From NCBI RefSeq assembly GCF_963082655.1, contig NC_081553.1, positions 16,024,643-16,088,642 of the forward strand: a stretch of DNA of 64,000 nucleotides. The letters are read 5' to 3'. Positions 10,501 to 19,978 of the stretch are shown one piece after another. This DNA comes from Stomoxys calcitrans (Eukaryota; Arthropoda; Insecta; Diptera; Muscidae). The translations under genes were made by a program, and so were the position numbers. The notes under the pieces are model-generated. The model worked only from the letters and a program-made list of their open reading frames with translations. It made no database searches and was not told where the DNA came from. Position 1 is the stretch's first letter. Every line of letters starts with the position of its first letter.

Positions 10501-11166
10501 TTGTCTCATGAAAAGTTTCAAATCTGTATCCGTGGGATTAACTATCTCCATCCTACTAACCCAGTTATCTGCATTGTATAACCCAGGTGAGACAATTAAT
10601 CCGTTGTCCAAGCCGATTTTCCCTATCAAAAAGTCACCCTTTTCAACATCCACAGGGAGTTCTATGAGCTGTCTTGTCTTAGCCATTATAGTGTGTAAGC
10701 CGGACGAAAAATTCGGTTTGAGGTTTAAAGGAATTCTAACGTCGCCTGTAATTAGTACTTTGTCTTTGAGGTCTACTTTCGCCTCTATTTTAGTCAAATA
10801 GTCGGTGCCTAACAGTCCATCGAAGTAGCCATGGAATTGAAAAACAAAAAAATTGAAATTTCCCGACCTTCCAATTTCCTTGAAAAATGGCAAGGTAACT
10901 TTCTTACTGATCTTATGTTCATTACGAAGGGCAGAAATTGTGATCACTTCACACTCCTTGATGTCGTTTGGATTCACAAATTCAGGGTTTATGAAGGAAG
11001 CTGAAGCCCCAGTGTCAACCAGAAATTTCAAAGGTCGTCCGGAAGGTGAAGATATGTCAATATAAGGTAATTCGTTTCCGAGGTTATTAACGTCTATGTA
11101 TCCTGTCTGCCTTTCGAGGCGAAATGTCGAAAATCCTGGTTGTCGTCGATATTGCCTTCCTCGTAT
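7582..11166 (-). CDS. pol: pol: protease, reverse transcriptase, RNase H, integrase polyprotein
   Basis: The frame opens after a TAG at 11167-11169 and runs to 7582, overlapping the end of gag by 73 nt in the -1 frame, so it is expected as a Gag-Pol frameshift product. Domains in order: aspartic protease (DTGAS, about 11003-11019), Ty3/gypsy reverse transcriptase (MPFGLKNAPSTFQ, then YLDD at 9769-9780), RNase H (TTDAS near 9335, DHRPLTWL near 9130), integrase with an H-H-C-C zinc finger (about 8400-8560) and a D, D, E core (HTD near 8345, CDQGTEF near 8180, PVERLHST near 8080). All key residues are present. The first in-frame TTG at 11031 is only a convenient marker, not the real start. No classic heptamer slippery site stands out in the overlap. 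Confidence 0.95.
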   Translation of the reverse strand: MRGRQYRRQPGFSTFRLERQTGYIDVNNLGNELPYIDISSPSGRPLKFLVDTGASASFINPEFVNPNDIKECEVITISALRNEHKISKKVTLPFFKEIGRSGNFNFFVFQFHGYFDGLLGTDYLTKIEAKVDLKDKVLITGDVRIPLNLKPNFSSGLHTIMAKTRQLIELPVDVEKGDFLIGKIGLDNGLIVSPGLYNADNWVSRMEIVNPTDTDLKLFMRQPMKVNPYDSTDFVELNQIDVQYDIVDDGSRKFTDLLRIEHLNAEERREFLSLCRRYDDVFYKEGETLTFTNEVKHRISTTDDIPIHTRSYRYPFIHKEEVRRQISDMLDQGIIRPSYSPWSSPVWIVPKKKDASGKQKWRLVIDYRKLNEKTVSDRYPLPNISEILDKLGKCLYFSTLDLASGFHQIEMHPKDIQKTAFTVEGGHYEYVRMPFGLKNAPSTFQRVMDNMLRDLVGKTCLVYLDDIIIYSTSLQEHIVSLKQVFERLRSSNFKVQLDKSEFLRKEIAFLGHLVSTEGIKPNPAKIEAIQKFPIPRTRREIKSFVGLLSYYRKFIPDLAKLLRPMTDCLKQDRRITLDEDYVGSFETCRRILMNDPILQYPDFSKPFILTTDASNFALGAVLSQGRIGSDKPICYASRTLSSSECNYSTIEKELLAIIWATKYFRPYLFGRKFQIVTDHRPLTWLMSLKEPNSKLVRWRLKLEEYDYEIVYKKGTLNRNADALSRIKIDGGNIADVNMNVSENLSTIHSCEENLDDGISISEKPLNEFNIQLVLDKSAGKPMMRVENVFRNKQRRTIEEPDFTEEVVMRILKEFLPPKKLTAVYTTDDIFKIVQLVYSKYFANGKQFRVVRCTRLLLDVTEQDRQVELVRECHENRNHRGISETYNYLKRTHYFPLMQEIINKTINNCEICETLKYDRNPPKIKFQLTETPSQPLDILHTDIYTVNGKSILTVIDKFSRYATGYTLPSKTSICVLKSLKSFMNILGIPKKIVCDQGTEFNSNIFKDFCRQYQIELHFTSFQQSSSNSPVERLHSTLTEIYRIILATRRQKKLQTDHEEILDETFMTYNNTIHSSTKLTPYELFFGRPYDFKDKTELRNEHEFLDKLNEYRDKLYPVVKEKVLDAKKKLISKLNRDREDPEPWDTDEEIYRKECRRNKLTPRFSKQRVLRSNKFTILTTNNKKLHKSKMKLRKGK

Positions 11167-12398
11167 CTATCCAGGTTCGTCATGTCCTGATTACTAGTGT
11201 AGACCCTCTTCTTGTTAAAATCTTCTTCTTTACAATTTCCCTGGCTGGCAGATCCGAATCCATCTACGTTATTCAACTCCCCTCTGTTGGAAAATCTACT
11301 GAAGCGAGTGCTAGGGTTTGATTTGAACCTCGTTGAATCCTTTTCTAATTTTGTATAAGTCGTGCTTGTATCCATAGGCTCGAGTGGAGGTTGAGATTGT
11401 CTCCAATTTGTCTGCCCCGAGGTTGTCCTGAAGGCCTGACCCTGCCTGTCATTAAAACTGCCATTACGATTTTGTGGCTGGTATTGATACCGATTCGCGT
11501 CCCGATTATAGTAACTCGAGTTGAAAGATTGGTTGTTATTATTGGAATAAATCTGCCTGTTTGGCCTATCAAGATTTCCTCGCGGTGTATTAAAATTATT
11601 CCCGAAATCCCGTCGATATGGGAAGTTTCTAGCATTAGGATAGTCCGATCCCCAACGGTTCTGTCTGGGTCTATAAAAGTCTGATCGCGAATAATGGATG
11701 TTCTGCTCCCCTATACAATACTCAAAAGCCAAAGCCAAGGAGCCGGGTCTCATCGCTCTAACCGTGGACCCCATTGGTTCGCGAAGACCAGAAAGAAAAG
11801 AGTTCAAGCACATCTCAGAAAAAAGTTCCCTCTTTGCATTTATAACTGCCCTTTCATTTTCGTGAATGGAAAGATTGTTATACAGAGCCGATTGTATCTC
11901 CATTACCTCACTAAAATACTTCTCTAGGGGTTTCCCATATTGTTTCAGAGAATGTAGATCCCTAATAAGGGATGTCTCCGTCCTCTTGTCGGAATAGTGG
12001 GAAATCAGGTTCCTCTTTATGTCGTCCCAATTGAGAGGAGTTCCATACATGTTCAAAACCTCGTTAGCCTGTCCGTCTATTTTATTCCTAATTGCCCTAA
12101 GTAGGATTTGTCCTTGTGGAGTATTGTCGGTCCCCTTGATAAACAATAGTATCTCTTCTACATTGCTAACAAATTCATATAGGAGACGTGGATTACCGTC
12201 GAATTTAGGCAAGTCCTTAATAACGTCTGGTATCCGTAACGAGCTAATTATATCTGTTGCCTGAGCCATCGTCGGATTAGCCTCGTTTAGAGACATATGG
12301 AAGTCAGCTAAGTTATTCTCGGGGATGGAATTGAGGCTTCTTGACTTAAAAATTCCAAAATTCTTAGGATATGGCAAAAACCTAGATCTACTGCTCAT
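11094..12398 (-). CDS. gag: gag: errantivirus capsid/nucleocapsid protein
   Basis: 434 aa from the first ATG at 12398 (product begins MSSRSRF; the open frame extends upstream only through non-ATG codons). The N-terminal two thirds is a helical capsid-like region with a retrotransposon Gag signature (KRNLISHYSDKRTETSLIRD). The C-terminal third is rich in Arg, Asn, Gln, Tyr and Gly with no CCHC zinc knuckle, as in many errantiviral Gag proteins, which bind RNA through basic Arg-rich segments. It ends at TAG 11094-11096, inside the pol overlap. Packaging of the genomic RNA is the inferred role. Confidence 0.85.
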   Translation of the reverse strand: MSSRSRFLPYPKNFGIFKSRSLNSIPENNLADFHMSLNEANPTMAQATDIISSLRIPDVIKDLPKFDGNPRLLYEFVSNVEEILLFIKGTDNTPQGQILLRAIRNKIDGQANEVLNMYGTPLNWDDIKRNLISHYSDKRTETSLIRDLHSLKQYGKPLEKYFSEVMEIQSALYNNLSIHENERAVINAKRELFSEMCLNSFLSGLREPMGSTVRAMRPGSLALAFEYCIGEQNIHYSRSDFYRPRQNRWGSDYPNARNFPYRRDFGNNFNTPRGNLDRPNRQIYSNNNNQSFNSSYYNRDANRYQYQPQNRNGSFNDRQGQAFRTTSGQTNWRQSQPPLEPMDTSTTYTKLEKDSTRFKSNPSTRFSRFSNRGELNNVDGFGSASQGNCKEEDFNKKRVYTSNQDMTNLDRYEEGNIDDNQDFRHFASKGRQDT

Positions 12399-12577
12399 TA
12401 GATATAAATGAACCGAAAAAATTTCTTTCAAATTGCCAGAAGATAGCCCAAAAAAAAAATTTTCTTTTTTTTTGTATTCAGGGAAGCCTGCCGAAAACCC
12501 AAAATCTATTTAAGTAGAACAAACATAAACGAGGAAAAGCACGTAATATGAAGAAATATTTTCAACACATCGCACGG

Positions 12578-12618
<41 letters not shown>

Positions 12619-13310
12619 ATCTGTTTTCGTTTATAATCAACAATACTCTTTCGGAAGATTTGTGAGATTTATTGTTCCCAGTATATTAAAATTATTCTTC
12701 TTTCTATTTATCTCTCTTTTTCAAATTTTCTTTTCTTTATTTCGATTTTTCCTTTATTTGGTATATTCTTCTCTTTTTCTTTCTCTTGTTTTCGTTTATA
12801 TCAACAATACTCTTTCGGAAGATTTGTGGGATTTATTGTTCCCAGTATATTAAAATTATTCTTCTTTCTATTTATCCCTCTTTTTCAAATTTTCTTTTCT
12901 TAAATACGATTTTTTCTTTATTTGATATATTCTTCTATTTATTTATTTCTTTCTTTTACATACACATTTCTCTCTTTCTTTCTTTTCTTTTTCCTTTTTT
13001 TTTTCTTTTGTTTTCTCTTTTTTTTTTAATTTTCTTTTCTTTATTACGATTTTTTTTTTTTTGTATATTCTTCTATTTATTTATTTATTTATTTTTTTTC
13101 ACATACACAGCATACTCACAGTATCCCTGCCCACAGATGTGCCGGTTGCATTTTTCCTTTGGTGATGGGGGTCCTGAAGATTGAAGAACGTCGGTTCGCG
13201 CCGATGACTATTTCTGCCTGGTACTGATGTTCCCTCAGTACCTGTGGTATCTAATTTTCCTTTAAATAACCACAACGACAATAATGAAATTTTTGTCAAT
13301 CGGTCGTTTT
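12399..13310 (-). repeat. Errantivirus untranslated leader with poly(A) run and tandem repeats
   Basis: The 5' leader is extremely purine/A-rich on the coding strand (T-rich on plus). It includes a 30-base homopolymer near 12583-12614. A unit is repeated with a period of about 163 bp (the word 'tttcggaagatttgtg' starts near 12649 and 12812), with a third partial copy near 13030. Plus-strand open frames here are low-complexity Phe/Leu/Ser strings and not genes. Confidence 0.8.
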
Positions 13311-13322
13311 TCGACTGCGCCA
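13311..13322 (-). promoter_or_regulatory. Primer-binding site, tRNA-Ser type
   Basis: Directly inside the 5' LTR the minus strand reads TGGCGCAGTCGA. Eleven bases match the complement of the 3' end (CGACTGCGCCA) of a Drosophila-type tRNA-Ser, the primer used by the 17.6/297 branch of errantiviruses. The first T is shared with the LTR end. Confidence 0.75.
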
Positions 13323-13934
13323 ATTAAAGTGGGGTTCAGCTGGGTTATAGACTCCAACAGCAAACTGCTTCAAATTAAACATATGAATTAAAGTGTGATT
13401 CAGCTGGGTTATGGATTCCAATAGCAAACTGCTTCAAATTAAACACAAGTACAGGTAGGTTTGAGCTTTGATTAACAACTGATTTTATTTTCCTCAACAT
13501 TACTTATCAACTAACAATTTATTTCTTATGAATGTGTTAGTGTGTGTGTGTGTTTCTGTGGGTTTTGCTGAGTTTGCAAGACCATTGTGTGACCTAATTA
13601 AAGTTCTTTATTTATTATTGTTGTGTGTGTGTGTGTGTTTTTACAAAGAAGGTGTTGAAATTAGTTTTGGTATTCTGTTTAAATGTGTCTACTCTATTTC
13701 CGTTTGCTAAATGTTCTTAATAATAAAAGGTGCAGAAAGTGCAACATAATATTGAATGATAACATGATATTTATCGTATGTTAGGATGTAGTCTGTTCTT
13801 AATAATAAAAGGTGCTGAAAGTGCAATATATTATTTAATAGGGTGGTTTATATCTAATGATAACATGTTATATATTCTTATACTAGGGTGTAGTCATCCT
13901 CGGTGGCTTTGATGGTGGTGGGCCTAACGTAACT
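13322..13934 (-). repeat. 5' LTR of the errantivirus
   Basis: 613 bp with the same internal 64-bp tandem copies and GT tracts as the left LTR. In provirus orientation it holds the promoter, but I could not assign a TATA box or initiator with confidence. CCCG at 13935-13938 is the matching target duplication. Confidence 0.95.
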
Positions 13935-13938
13935 CCCG

Positions 13939-14835
13939 CAGCAACAACAGCAGACAGCCAGAGTGGAGCATGCGCATAGCTGCATGTGCGCCTGAGCAGT
14001 GGGTGCTTGCGAATCGGCTCAATGTCCATCATCGTCAATTAGTTTGGACATCGTCACGTAGACGAATATTACATATTGCATGACTGCAATAACAAAAGAA
14101 CCTCGAACGGCAGCAGCAACAACACTATCGCCCCCATAGCAAACCCCACCCGCCTTGTAACAAGCAACAGTTTTGGCAACAACTTGTGTGCTAATGTTGC
14201 CAACTTGTTGTAACAACAGCAACAACATTATGCTTTGGGCAGACAAGCCGACACAGTGTTGTTTACACATACGAGTACGTTTTTACAGCGATAAACATAA
14301 CTTGTAAATGACAACAGCAAACAAAAAAACAACAACAACAACATCAGTATAACACAAGTGTCACATTACTGACATTTTGTCTTGGCTCCCCCAAAACAAA
14401 GCGAGAGCCGTCTGGGGGCAATCGTGCCACCTGAGTGTTGCTTCCAACGCATTTTTGCCTACTTCTTGAAACAGAGTCTTATAATGTACGTTGCATTATG
14501 CATCCGTTCGGTAGCTTGAAATAAAATCCTTACCTTTTATTTTATTTTGTTTGGCTCGTTGAAGAATGTGTTGTAATACGGAGATGGACTTGTTGTGATT
14601 TGTGTGCATGCGGATTACACGTGCACTTGGTTTTGATCGAATTACTTGTGTTACTCTACACATAAGAGCATTAATCGCGGAATGTGGGTTAGTGTGACAT
14701 TTTGTTTACACATACATACATATTTTAAGAATATAATAAAATTTCTCAAAATATATTTATATATATTTCTTTGGCATAATCGTATGAGAATAGGAATTTC
14801 GAGGAACTCAGGAAGTTAAAAGGAGAGATCGGTTA
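13939..14835. other. Unique CAA/CAG-rich non-coding DNA
   Basis: Right flank of the errantivirus. Rich in cagcaacaac words, including two close copies of 'ttggcaacaacttgt' and 'ttgccaacttgttg' near 14170-14215 that could pair. No gene seen. Confidence 0.45.
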
Positions 14836-15440
14836 AGTATTGCAGTCGTAGTATTATAGTCGCAGTATTAAAGTTTTAGTATTACAGTCGTAGTATTGCA
14901 GTAGTAGTATAACAGTCGTAGTATTACAGTCGTAGTATTGCAATCGTAATATAACATTCGTAGTATTAAAGTTGTAGTATTATAGTCGTAGTATTATAGT
15001 ATTAAAATCTTAGTATTACAGTCGTAGTATTACATTCGTAGTATAACAGTCGTAGTATTACAGTCGTAATATTATTGTAGTAGTATTACAGTTAAAGTAT
15101 TATACTCGTAGTATTACAGTTAAAGTATTATACTCGTAGTATTACAGTCGCAGTAATACAGTCGTAGTATTATAGTCGTGGTATTACAGTCGTATTATTA
15201 CTGTAGCAGTATTACAGTACTATACTCGTAGTATTACAGTCGCAATAGTCATAGTATTGCAGCCGTAGTATTACAGTCACAGGATTACAGTCGTAGTATA
15301 ACAGTCGAAGTATTATACAAGTAGTGTTACAGTCGTAGTACTACTGTCATAGTATTAAAGTCGTGTCGTTATATTACAGTCGCGGTATTACAGTCGTAGA
15401 ATTGCAGTCGTAGTAATACAGTCGTAGTATTACAGTTGTA

Positions 15441-15757
15441 GTATATAGGCGACGTATGAACCACGAGCTGTGTGAGCTGTATGACGACGATAACATAGTT
15501 ACATGCGTCAAAATACAACGGCTGCGTTGGCTAGGTCATGTTGTCAGAATGGATGAAGAAGCTCCAGCAAAGAAGTTTTTTGTAGGCAAACACGGCGGTA
15601 CACGCAAACCGGGAATACTAAAAGCCCGATGGAAAGATCAAGTGGTGGGTGACACCTGAAAACTTGGTCGAGATTTAAGAATGAGCGCAGAAGATCGAGG
15701 CGCTTGGGCGCTATTCTACGTTCGGCTAGTGGAACAGATATTCTGTCATAGCCAATT
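15441..15757 (+). pseudogene. 5'-truncated LINE ORF2 3' end inside the satellite
   Basis: Encodes the tail of the reverse transcriptase protein whose longer copy is at 24695-26195: the motifs KIQRLRWLGHVVRMDEEAP and GGTRKPG are shared, and the nucleotide match continues to 'catagccaattaaag', the LINE 3' end. A stop breaks the frame at 15657 and small deletions follow. 5' truncation is typical of LINE insertion. Confidence 0.85.
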
Positions 15758-16083
15758 AAAGAAGTATTACATTCGTAGTGTTATAGTCATAGTATTGCAG
15801 TCATAGTACTATAGTCATAGTACTACAGTCGTAGTATAACAGTCGTAGTATTACAGTCGTAGTATTACAGTCGTAGTATTGCAGTCGTAGTATTACAGTC
15901 GTAGTATAACAGTCGTAGTTTTACAGTCGTAGTATTACAATCGTAGTATAACTCTCGTTGTATTACTCTCGTAGTATTTCAGTCTTAGTACTGCAGTTGT
16001 AGTATTGCAGTTTTAGTATTGCAGTTGTAGTATAATAGTCGTAGTATTACTGTCGTAGTATTATAGTCGTAGTACTACAGTCG

Positions 16084-16184
16084 TGGAGGCCACCGCAGCG
16101 CAGAGGTTACCATGTCCGTCTATGACGCTGAACGCCTGGGTTCGAATCCTTGCGAGACCATCAGAAAATATTTTCAACGGTGGT
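16084..16184 (+). mobile_element. SINE-1, 5' 100 bp only
   Basis: Contains the tRNA-like head with the B box (gggttcgaatcc) and stops in 'ttttcaacggtgg', where satellite sequence resumes. It belongs to a 369-bp tandem duplication with the copy at 16454. Confidence 0.85.
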
Positions 16185-16453
16185 CATAGTACTACAGTCG
16201 TAGTATAATAGTCGTAGTATTATAGTCGTAGTATTACAGTCGTAGTATTGCAGTCGTAGTATTACAGTCGTAGTATAACAGTCGTAGTTTTACAGTCGTA
16301 GTATTACAATCGTAATATAACTCTCGTTGTATTACTCTCGTAGTGTTACAATCTTAGTACTGCAGTTGTAGTATTGCAGTTTTAGTATTGCAGTTGTAGT
16401 ATAATAGTCGTAGTATTACCGTCGTAGTATTAAAGTCGTAGTACTACAGTCGT

Positions 16454-16768
16454 GGAGGCCACCGCAGCGCAGAGGTTAGCATGTCCGCCTATGACGCTGA
16501 ACGCCTGGGTTCGAATCCTGGCGAGACCATCAGAAAAAATTTTCAACGGTGGGTTTCCCCTCCTAATGGTGGCAACATTTGTGAGGTACTATGCCATGTA
16601 AAACTTCTCTCTAAAGAGGTGTCGCACTGCGGCACGCCGTTCGGACTCGGCTATAAAAAGGAGGCCCCTTATCATTGAGCTTGAACTTGAATCGGACTGC
16701 ACTCATTGATATGTGAGAAGTTTTCCCCTGTTCCTTAGTGGAATGTTCATGGGCAAAATTTGCATTTG
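16454..16768 (+). mobile_element. tRNA-derived SINE-1, full-length copy in satellite
   Basis: Clear A-box-like (cagcgcagaggttagcatg) and B-box (gggttcgaatcctgg) words, the shared body, and the end 'gggcaaaatttgcattt'. It is the cleanest copy in the window. Degenerate satellite units follow directly. Confidence 0.9.
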
Positions 16769-16952
16769 CAGTACTATAGTCGTAGTATTACATTCGTAAT
16801 ATTTCCGGGATTTTAATATTCTGAGGACTAACACATCCGGTCCTAAGAGACTGTGTAAGCCATAAACTAATGAACAGGTGGATGTGTTGTGGGTCGCTTG
16901 ACATAAGTATGATGAAAAGCGAAGCATAGGGTACGCAAAATAAGGACGTTTC

Positions 16953-17619
16953 TGAGATTCCAATGCAGGATATTGTCCGGCTTTAGACCATTGTTAAATG
17001 CTTTCTATTCAAAGAATAGTATAGCAAAAAACATTTAAAAGTCATCAAAAGTGTATTGTTGCTGGAAACATTTGACTAGTTTCCCGTATCGCGGTTTCCC
17101 AATTTCGACCAAGAAATATCATTAGCGGGAGATTTCAAATGGATCATGATGCTTTACAACCATTTCAACTAGAGTAGGTTGTAAATCACACATCTGAATT
17201 TGATTTGTTTTCTATTGCGCTTATGAATCAAGTGGAGTCTTAAAGAGCCCTGCTCAGATTCAGATGTGTGCTTTACAACTTACTCTAGTTGGAATGGTTG
17301 TAAAGCGCCATGATCCATTTTTCATCTCCCGCTGATGATATTTCTTGGTCGAAATTAGGAAACCGCGATACGGGAAACCGATTCAACCTACTTACAATCT
17401 AATCTAGTTGGAATGGTTGTAAAGCGCCATGATCCATTTGTCATCTCATACTGATGATATTTCTTGGTCGAAATTGAAATCGCGATACGGAACACCATTC
17501 AAATGCTTCCAGCAACAACACACTTTTGATGACTTATATGTTTTTTGCTATGCTATTCTTTGAATAGAAAGCATTTAACAATGATCTCAATCCGGACAAT
17601 GTCCTGTAATGGAATCTCA
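16953..17619. repeat. 667-bp foldback (long inverted repeat)
   Basis: The outer arms begin tgagattcc and end ggaatctca and stay complementary inward over most of their length (for example 'ctattcaaagaatag', 'tcatcaaaagtgt', 'atatttcttggtcgaaatt' and their complements). The right arm holds two tandem copies (about 130 bp apart) of the segment containing 'ggttgtaaagcgccatgatcc'. An inner pair, cacacatctgaat and attcagatgtgtg (about 17190 and 17259), closes the loop. Similar words 'taaggacgtt' lie outside both ends (16941 and 17656). There is no open frame. It may be a foldback transposon or a hairpin-RNA locus. Confidence 0.85.
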
Positions 17620-17739
17620 ATAAGATTTTAAAACCGAAAAAAGAGCGCAAACAGATAAGGACGTTAAATTCTTAAAACGTGATGTTTTGGCATTGCCAGG
17701 GCATACATATACAGATTAATGATAAGGCAGCCACTTCAG

Positions 17740-17763
17740 CTTACTTACTTACTTACTTACTTA
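17740..17763 (+). repeat. (TTAC)n microsatellite
   Basis: Six tandem TTAC units. The complement resembles the 'aagtaagaaagtaag' tail of the LINE ending near 26195, so it may be the tail of an otherwise lost minus-strand LINE copy. Confidence 0.7.
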
Positions 17764-18770
17764 AAACTAGGATAAAACGATAGGTCGGTTTTTTCTCTTT
17801 GATATGAATAAAGTATCACTGCTTTTCTTAACAAAATGTTCCGAGGCAAATTTAAATTGTATTTGCATTATAATAATCATCGCATAAACTAAGAAGGGTC
17901 GACTGGTGATATTCATAAGCCTTCAAAATTCAACAATTTGTCTCTTAAAGAACATTTGTAGTCTGATTATAAAAAAATCAATTTATTGCTAAATGAGCAT
18001 TTGTAGCCCGATTTCAGTCCAATTGGATACCATCTTTTTTCAAAGGCATTCTTTCGTACCCACATATTTAGTTCAAGGGCAAATTTTGAGAAGATCTAAT
18101 AATTGGTTCAAGCGATCCCAAAAAGCAGAACCATGAGTAAAAAAGTTAATTCCTTCAAACTTTAGGTGTTTCTTTCCCATACCATTCATCATCCATTTTC
18201 CTTTAGAAACTCCATATAAAAATCTCATCAAAATACTTTTAAGCTCTTTTTTTGTAAATATATAAACATAAATTTAATGTAGTGTCAACAATGTTGTATT
18301 TTAATGTGTTTGTTTTCAGTCTATTCTTCCATTGTTTTTCATCGAGTCGTTAACAGTTCCACCTGTTAGGCCATATGTCTATTTGCGGTGTAAACATTTC
18401 GGACATGTTTGCACCTAAACTTGACATTAATATTGGGACATATAAAACATAACTCGTACGTTCTTTGTAGAAAAGTTAAATTTATAACGCTGACACATGT
18501 AACGGACAGACCGGCGGCTTTACCATACTATTCTTAATTTATGTTTTGCCTATGTAAATAACATAACAATCCATTAATGAAGAATAGCTCCTCATAAACT
18601 TGACACTTGAAGTGAAACATGAATGTTAAATGACTTTAAATGCTAACGAAAACTATGCATATGGAGGAAAATTAAGTTTTATGTAAGAGTTATTTTTCAG
18701 AAATTTAGTGTTGTTGTTCTTGCGCTTTTTATTTTCGTCTCAACATCGTTTTATCATTATTTATATATTA
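17764..18770. other. Unique A/T-rich DNA
   Basis: No gene, recognised repeat or RNA seen on either strand. Confidence 0.45.
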
Positions 18771-19978
18771 AACTAGCTAGACAGGGCCCGCTCCGCTGCG
18801 CCTTCTTTTACTTTATATGGAACAAAATTATGCTTTGAATATTTATTTTCGACAATTAAAAACCTTTTAATGAAATATCATGCTAGGAAATTAGTAAATG
18901 TATATCGCTTGATGTCTGATTAAGGGATGTTTTCGTGATTGAGGTGGTATCTTAGACACTTGGTCTTGAAAAAATATCAACATCGTGGTATTCTCTCAAA
19001 TACCATTTATTTAAGCCCCATATTGCCATTGGTTTAAGGGGAGTTAATGGGATGAAGCGTCCTTGAACAATGTGTACTCTTTGGGGGGTGTTTTTGGAAA
19101 GGGGCGGTGCTCCAAATGCATGGTCCCACATTTGGATATAAGATTCGTATTGTACTCCCAAATACTTTATTTGAGCCACATATTGCGATGGTCAGTAAAA
19201 AATTGCTGTTTGTGGGGTGTTATGGTGGTCACGAAAGTAGGTATCAATTTCATACTCTTCTCCCGGTAAATATGCGCAACGTGCTCCACTCTCAAATATC
19301 ATTTATTTGAACCCCATATTGCCATTGACCTCAAAATTGGATATCAATTTCGTTTTCGCCAAATACCTGTCATTTAAACCCCTTTTTGCAAAAGTCAGCA
19401 AATATGCCCGGTTTTGGATATGGGCTCTATAAACTATCAATATCGAGATCCACTCCCTTTAAGACCCCAATTGTCATGGTGAGCAAATACGTCCTATTTG
19501 GGGGTTGTTATGTCGAATGTTGATGTTAGATCGTGGTCTACTCCCAAATACCTTTCATTTGAGCTCCAAATTTCCATAGTCGACAAACTTGATCGGTTTT
19601 GAGGGTGTTTTGGGGGATGGGGCGGCCGTTCAGTGATTTGGTCCTGAAAATATAAGATTCGTGTTCTATTCCAAAATACTTCTTATAACCGCTCCATATT
19701 GGAATGGTCAGCAAATACGTCCTATGTGGGTGTTGTTATGCGGCTGGGGTGGCCCCATAGACACTTTTTCCTGAATATTGATATCAAATTCGTGCTTTAC
19801 TTCCAAAGACCTTTCATTTGAGCCCCATATTGCCATGGTCGTAAATTTGTTCTCTTTGGCGGGTGTTTTTGGCAAGGGCGGCCCCCCATCACTTGGCCCC
19901 ACACTTGGATATCAGATTCTCATTCTACATTCAATTACGTTTTATTTAAGCCCATATTGCCATGGCCATGACTTCTTG
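18771..19978 (-). repeat. Family 3 tandem-repeat element (about 131-bp unit)
   Basis: The left edge reads aactagctagacagggcccg, followed by 'ctgcgccttcttttac', the inverse of the right end of the copy at 42105-44236. The body repeats phrases such as 'cccatattgccatgg', 'gatatcaga', 'ttggtccc' and 'gggtgttttgg'. Scattered short ORFs are artefacts of the repeat. Confidence 0.75.

Larger units (their letters stand above)
5374..13934 (-). mobile_element. Complete endogenous errantivirus (gypsy-like LTR retrotransposon with env)
   Basis: An 8561-bp provirus read on the minus strand: 5' LTR (13322-13934), primer-binding site, A-rich leader, gag, pol in the -1 frame, env, polypurine tract, 3' LTR (5374-5986). 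Matching CCCG duplications flank it. LTR borders are AGTTAC...TTAATT on the minus strand, close to the AGT...AATT style of gypsy-group elements. No frameshift or stop is visible in the three frames, and I found no difference between the LTRs, so insertion is recent. The layout, env type and tRNA-Ser primer fit the errantiviruses of flies (17.6, 297, gypsy, ZAM kin). It lies in otherwise unique DNA and does not interrupt a gene I can see. Confidence 0.95.
14836..16803 (+). repeat. 14-bp satellite array, unit GTAGTATTACAGTC, with insertions
   Basis: Nearly 2 kb of variants of a 14-bp unit, interrupted by a LINE 3' fragment (15441-15757), a truncated SINE (16084-16184) and a longer SINE (16454-16768). 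It ends in about two degenerate units after the second SINE. The dominant substitution is A/G in TATTACAG versus TATTGCAG. The array has no coding potential. Confidence 0.9.

Noticed and set aside
12662..13184. Plus-strand ORFs rich in Phe, Leu and Ser that could look like membrane proteins
   Set aside because: They are the complement of the A-rich errantivirus leader; composition is low complexity and repeat-derived.
14836..15440. Telomere-like repeat
   Set aside because: The 14-bp unit is interstitial, variable and unlike insect telomere repeats; flies use other telomere types.
16454..16550. tRNA gene call at SINE-1 heads (B box present)
   Set aside because: The sequence does not fold into a full cloverleaf with a paired acceptor stem, and it continues into the shared SINE body.
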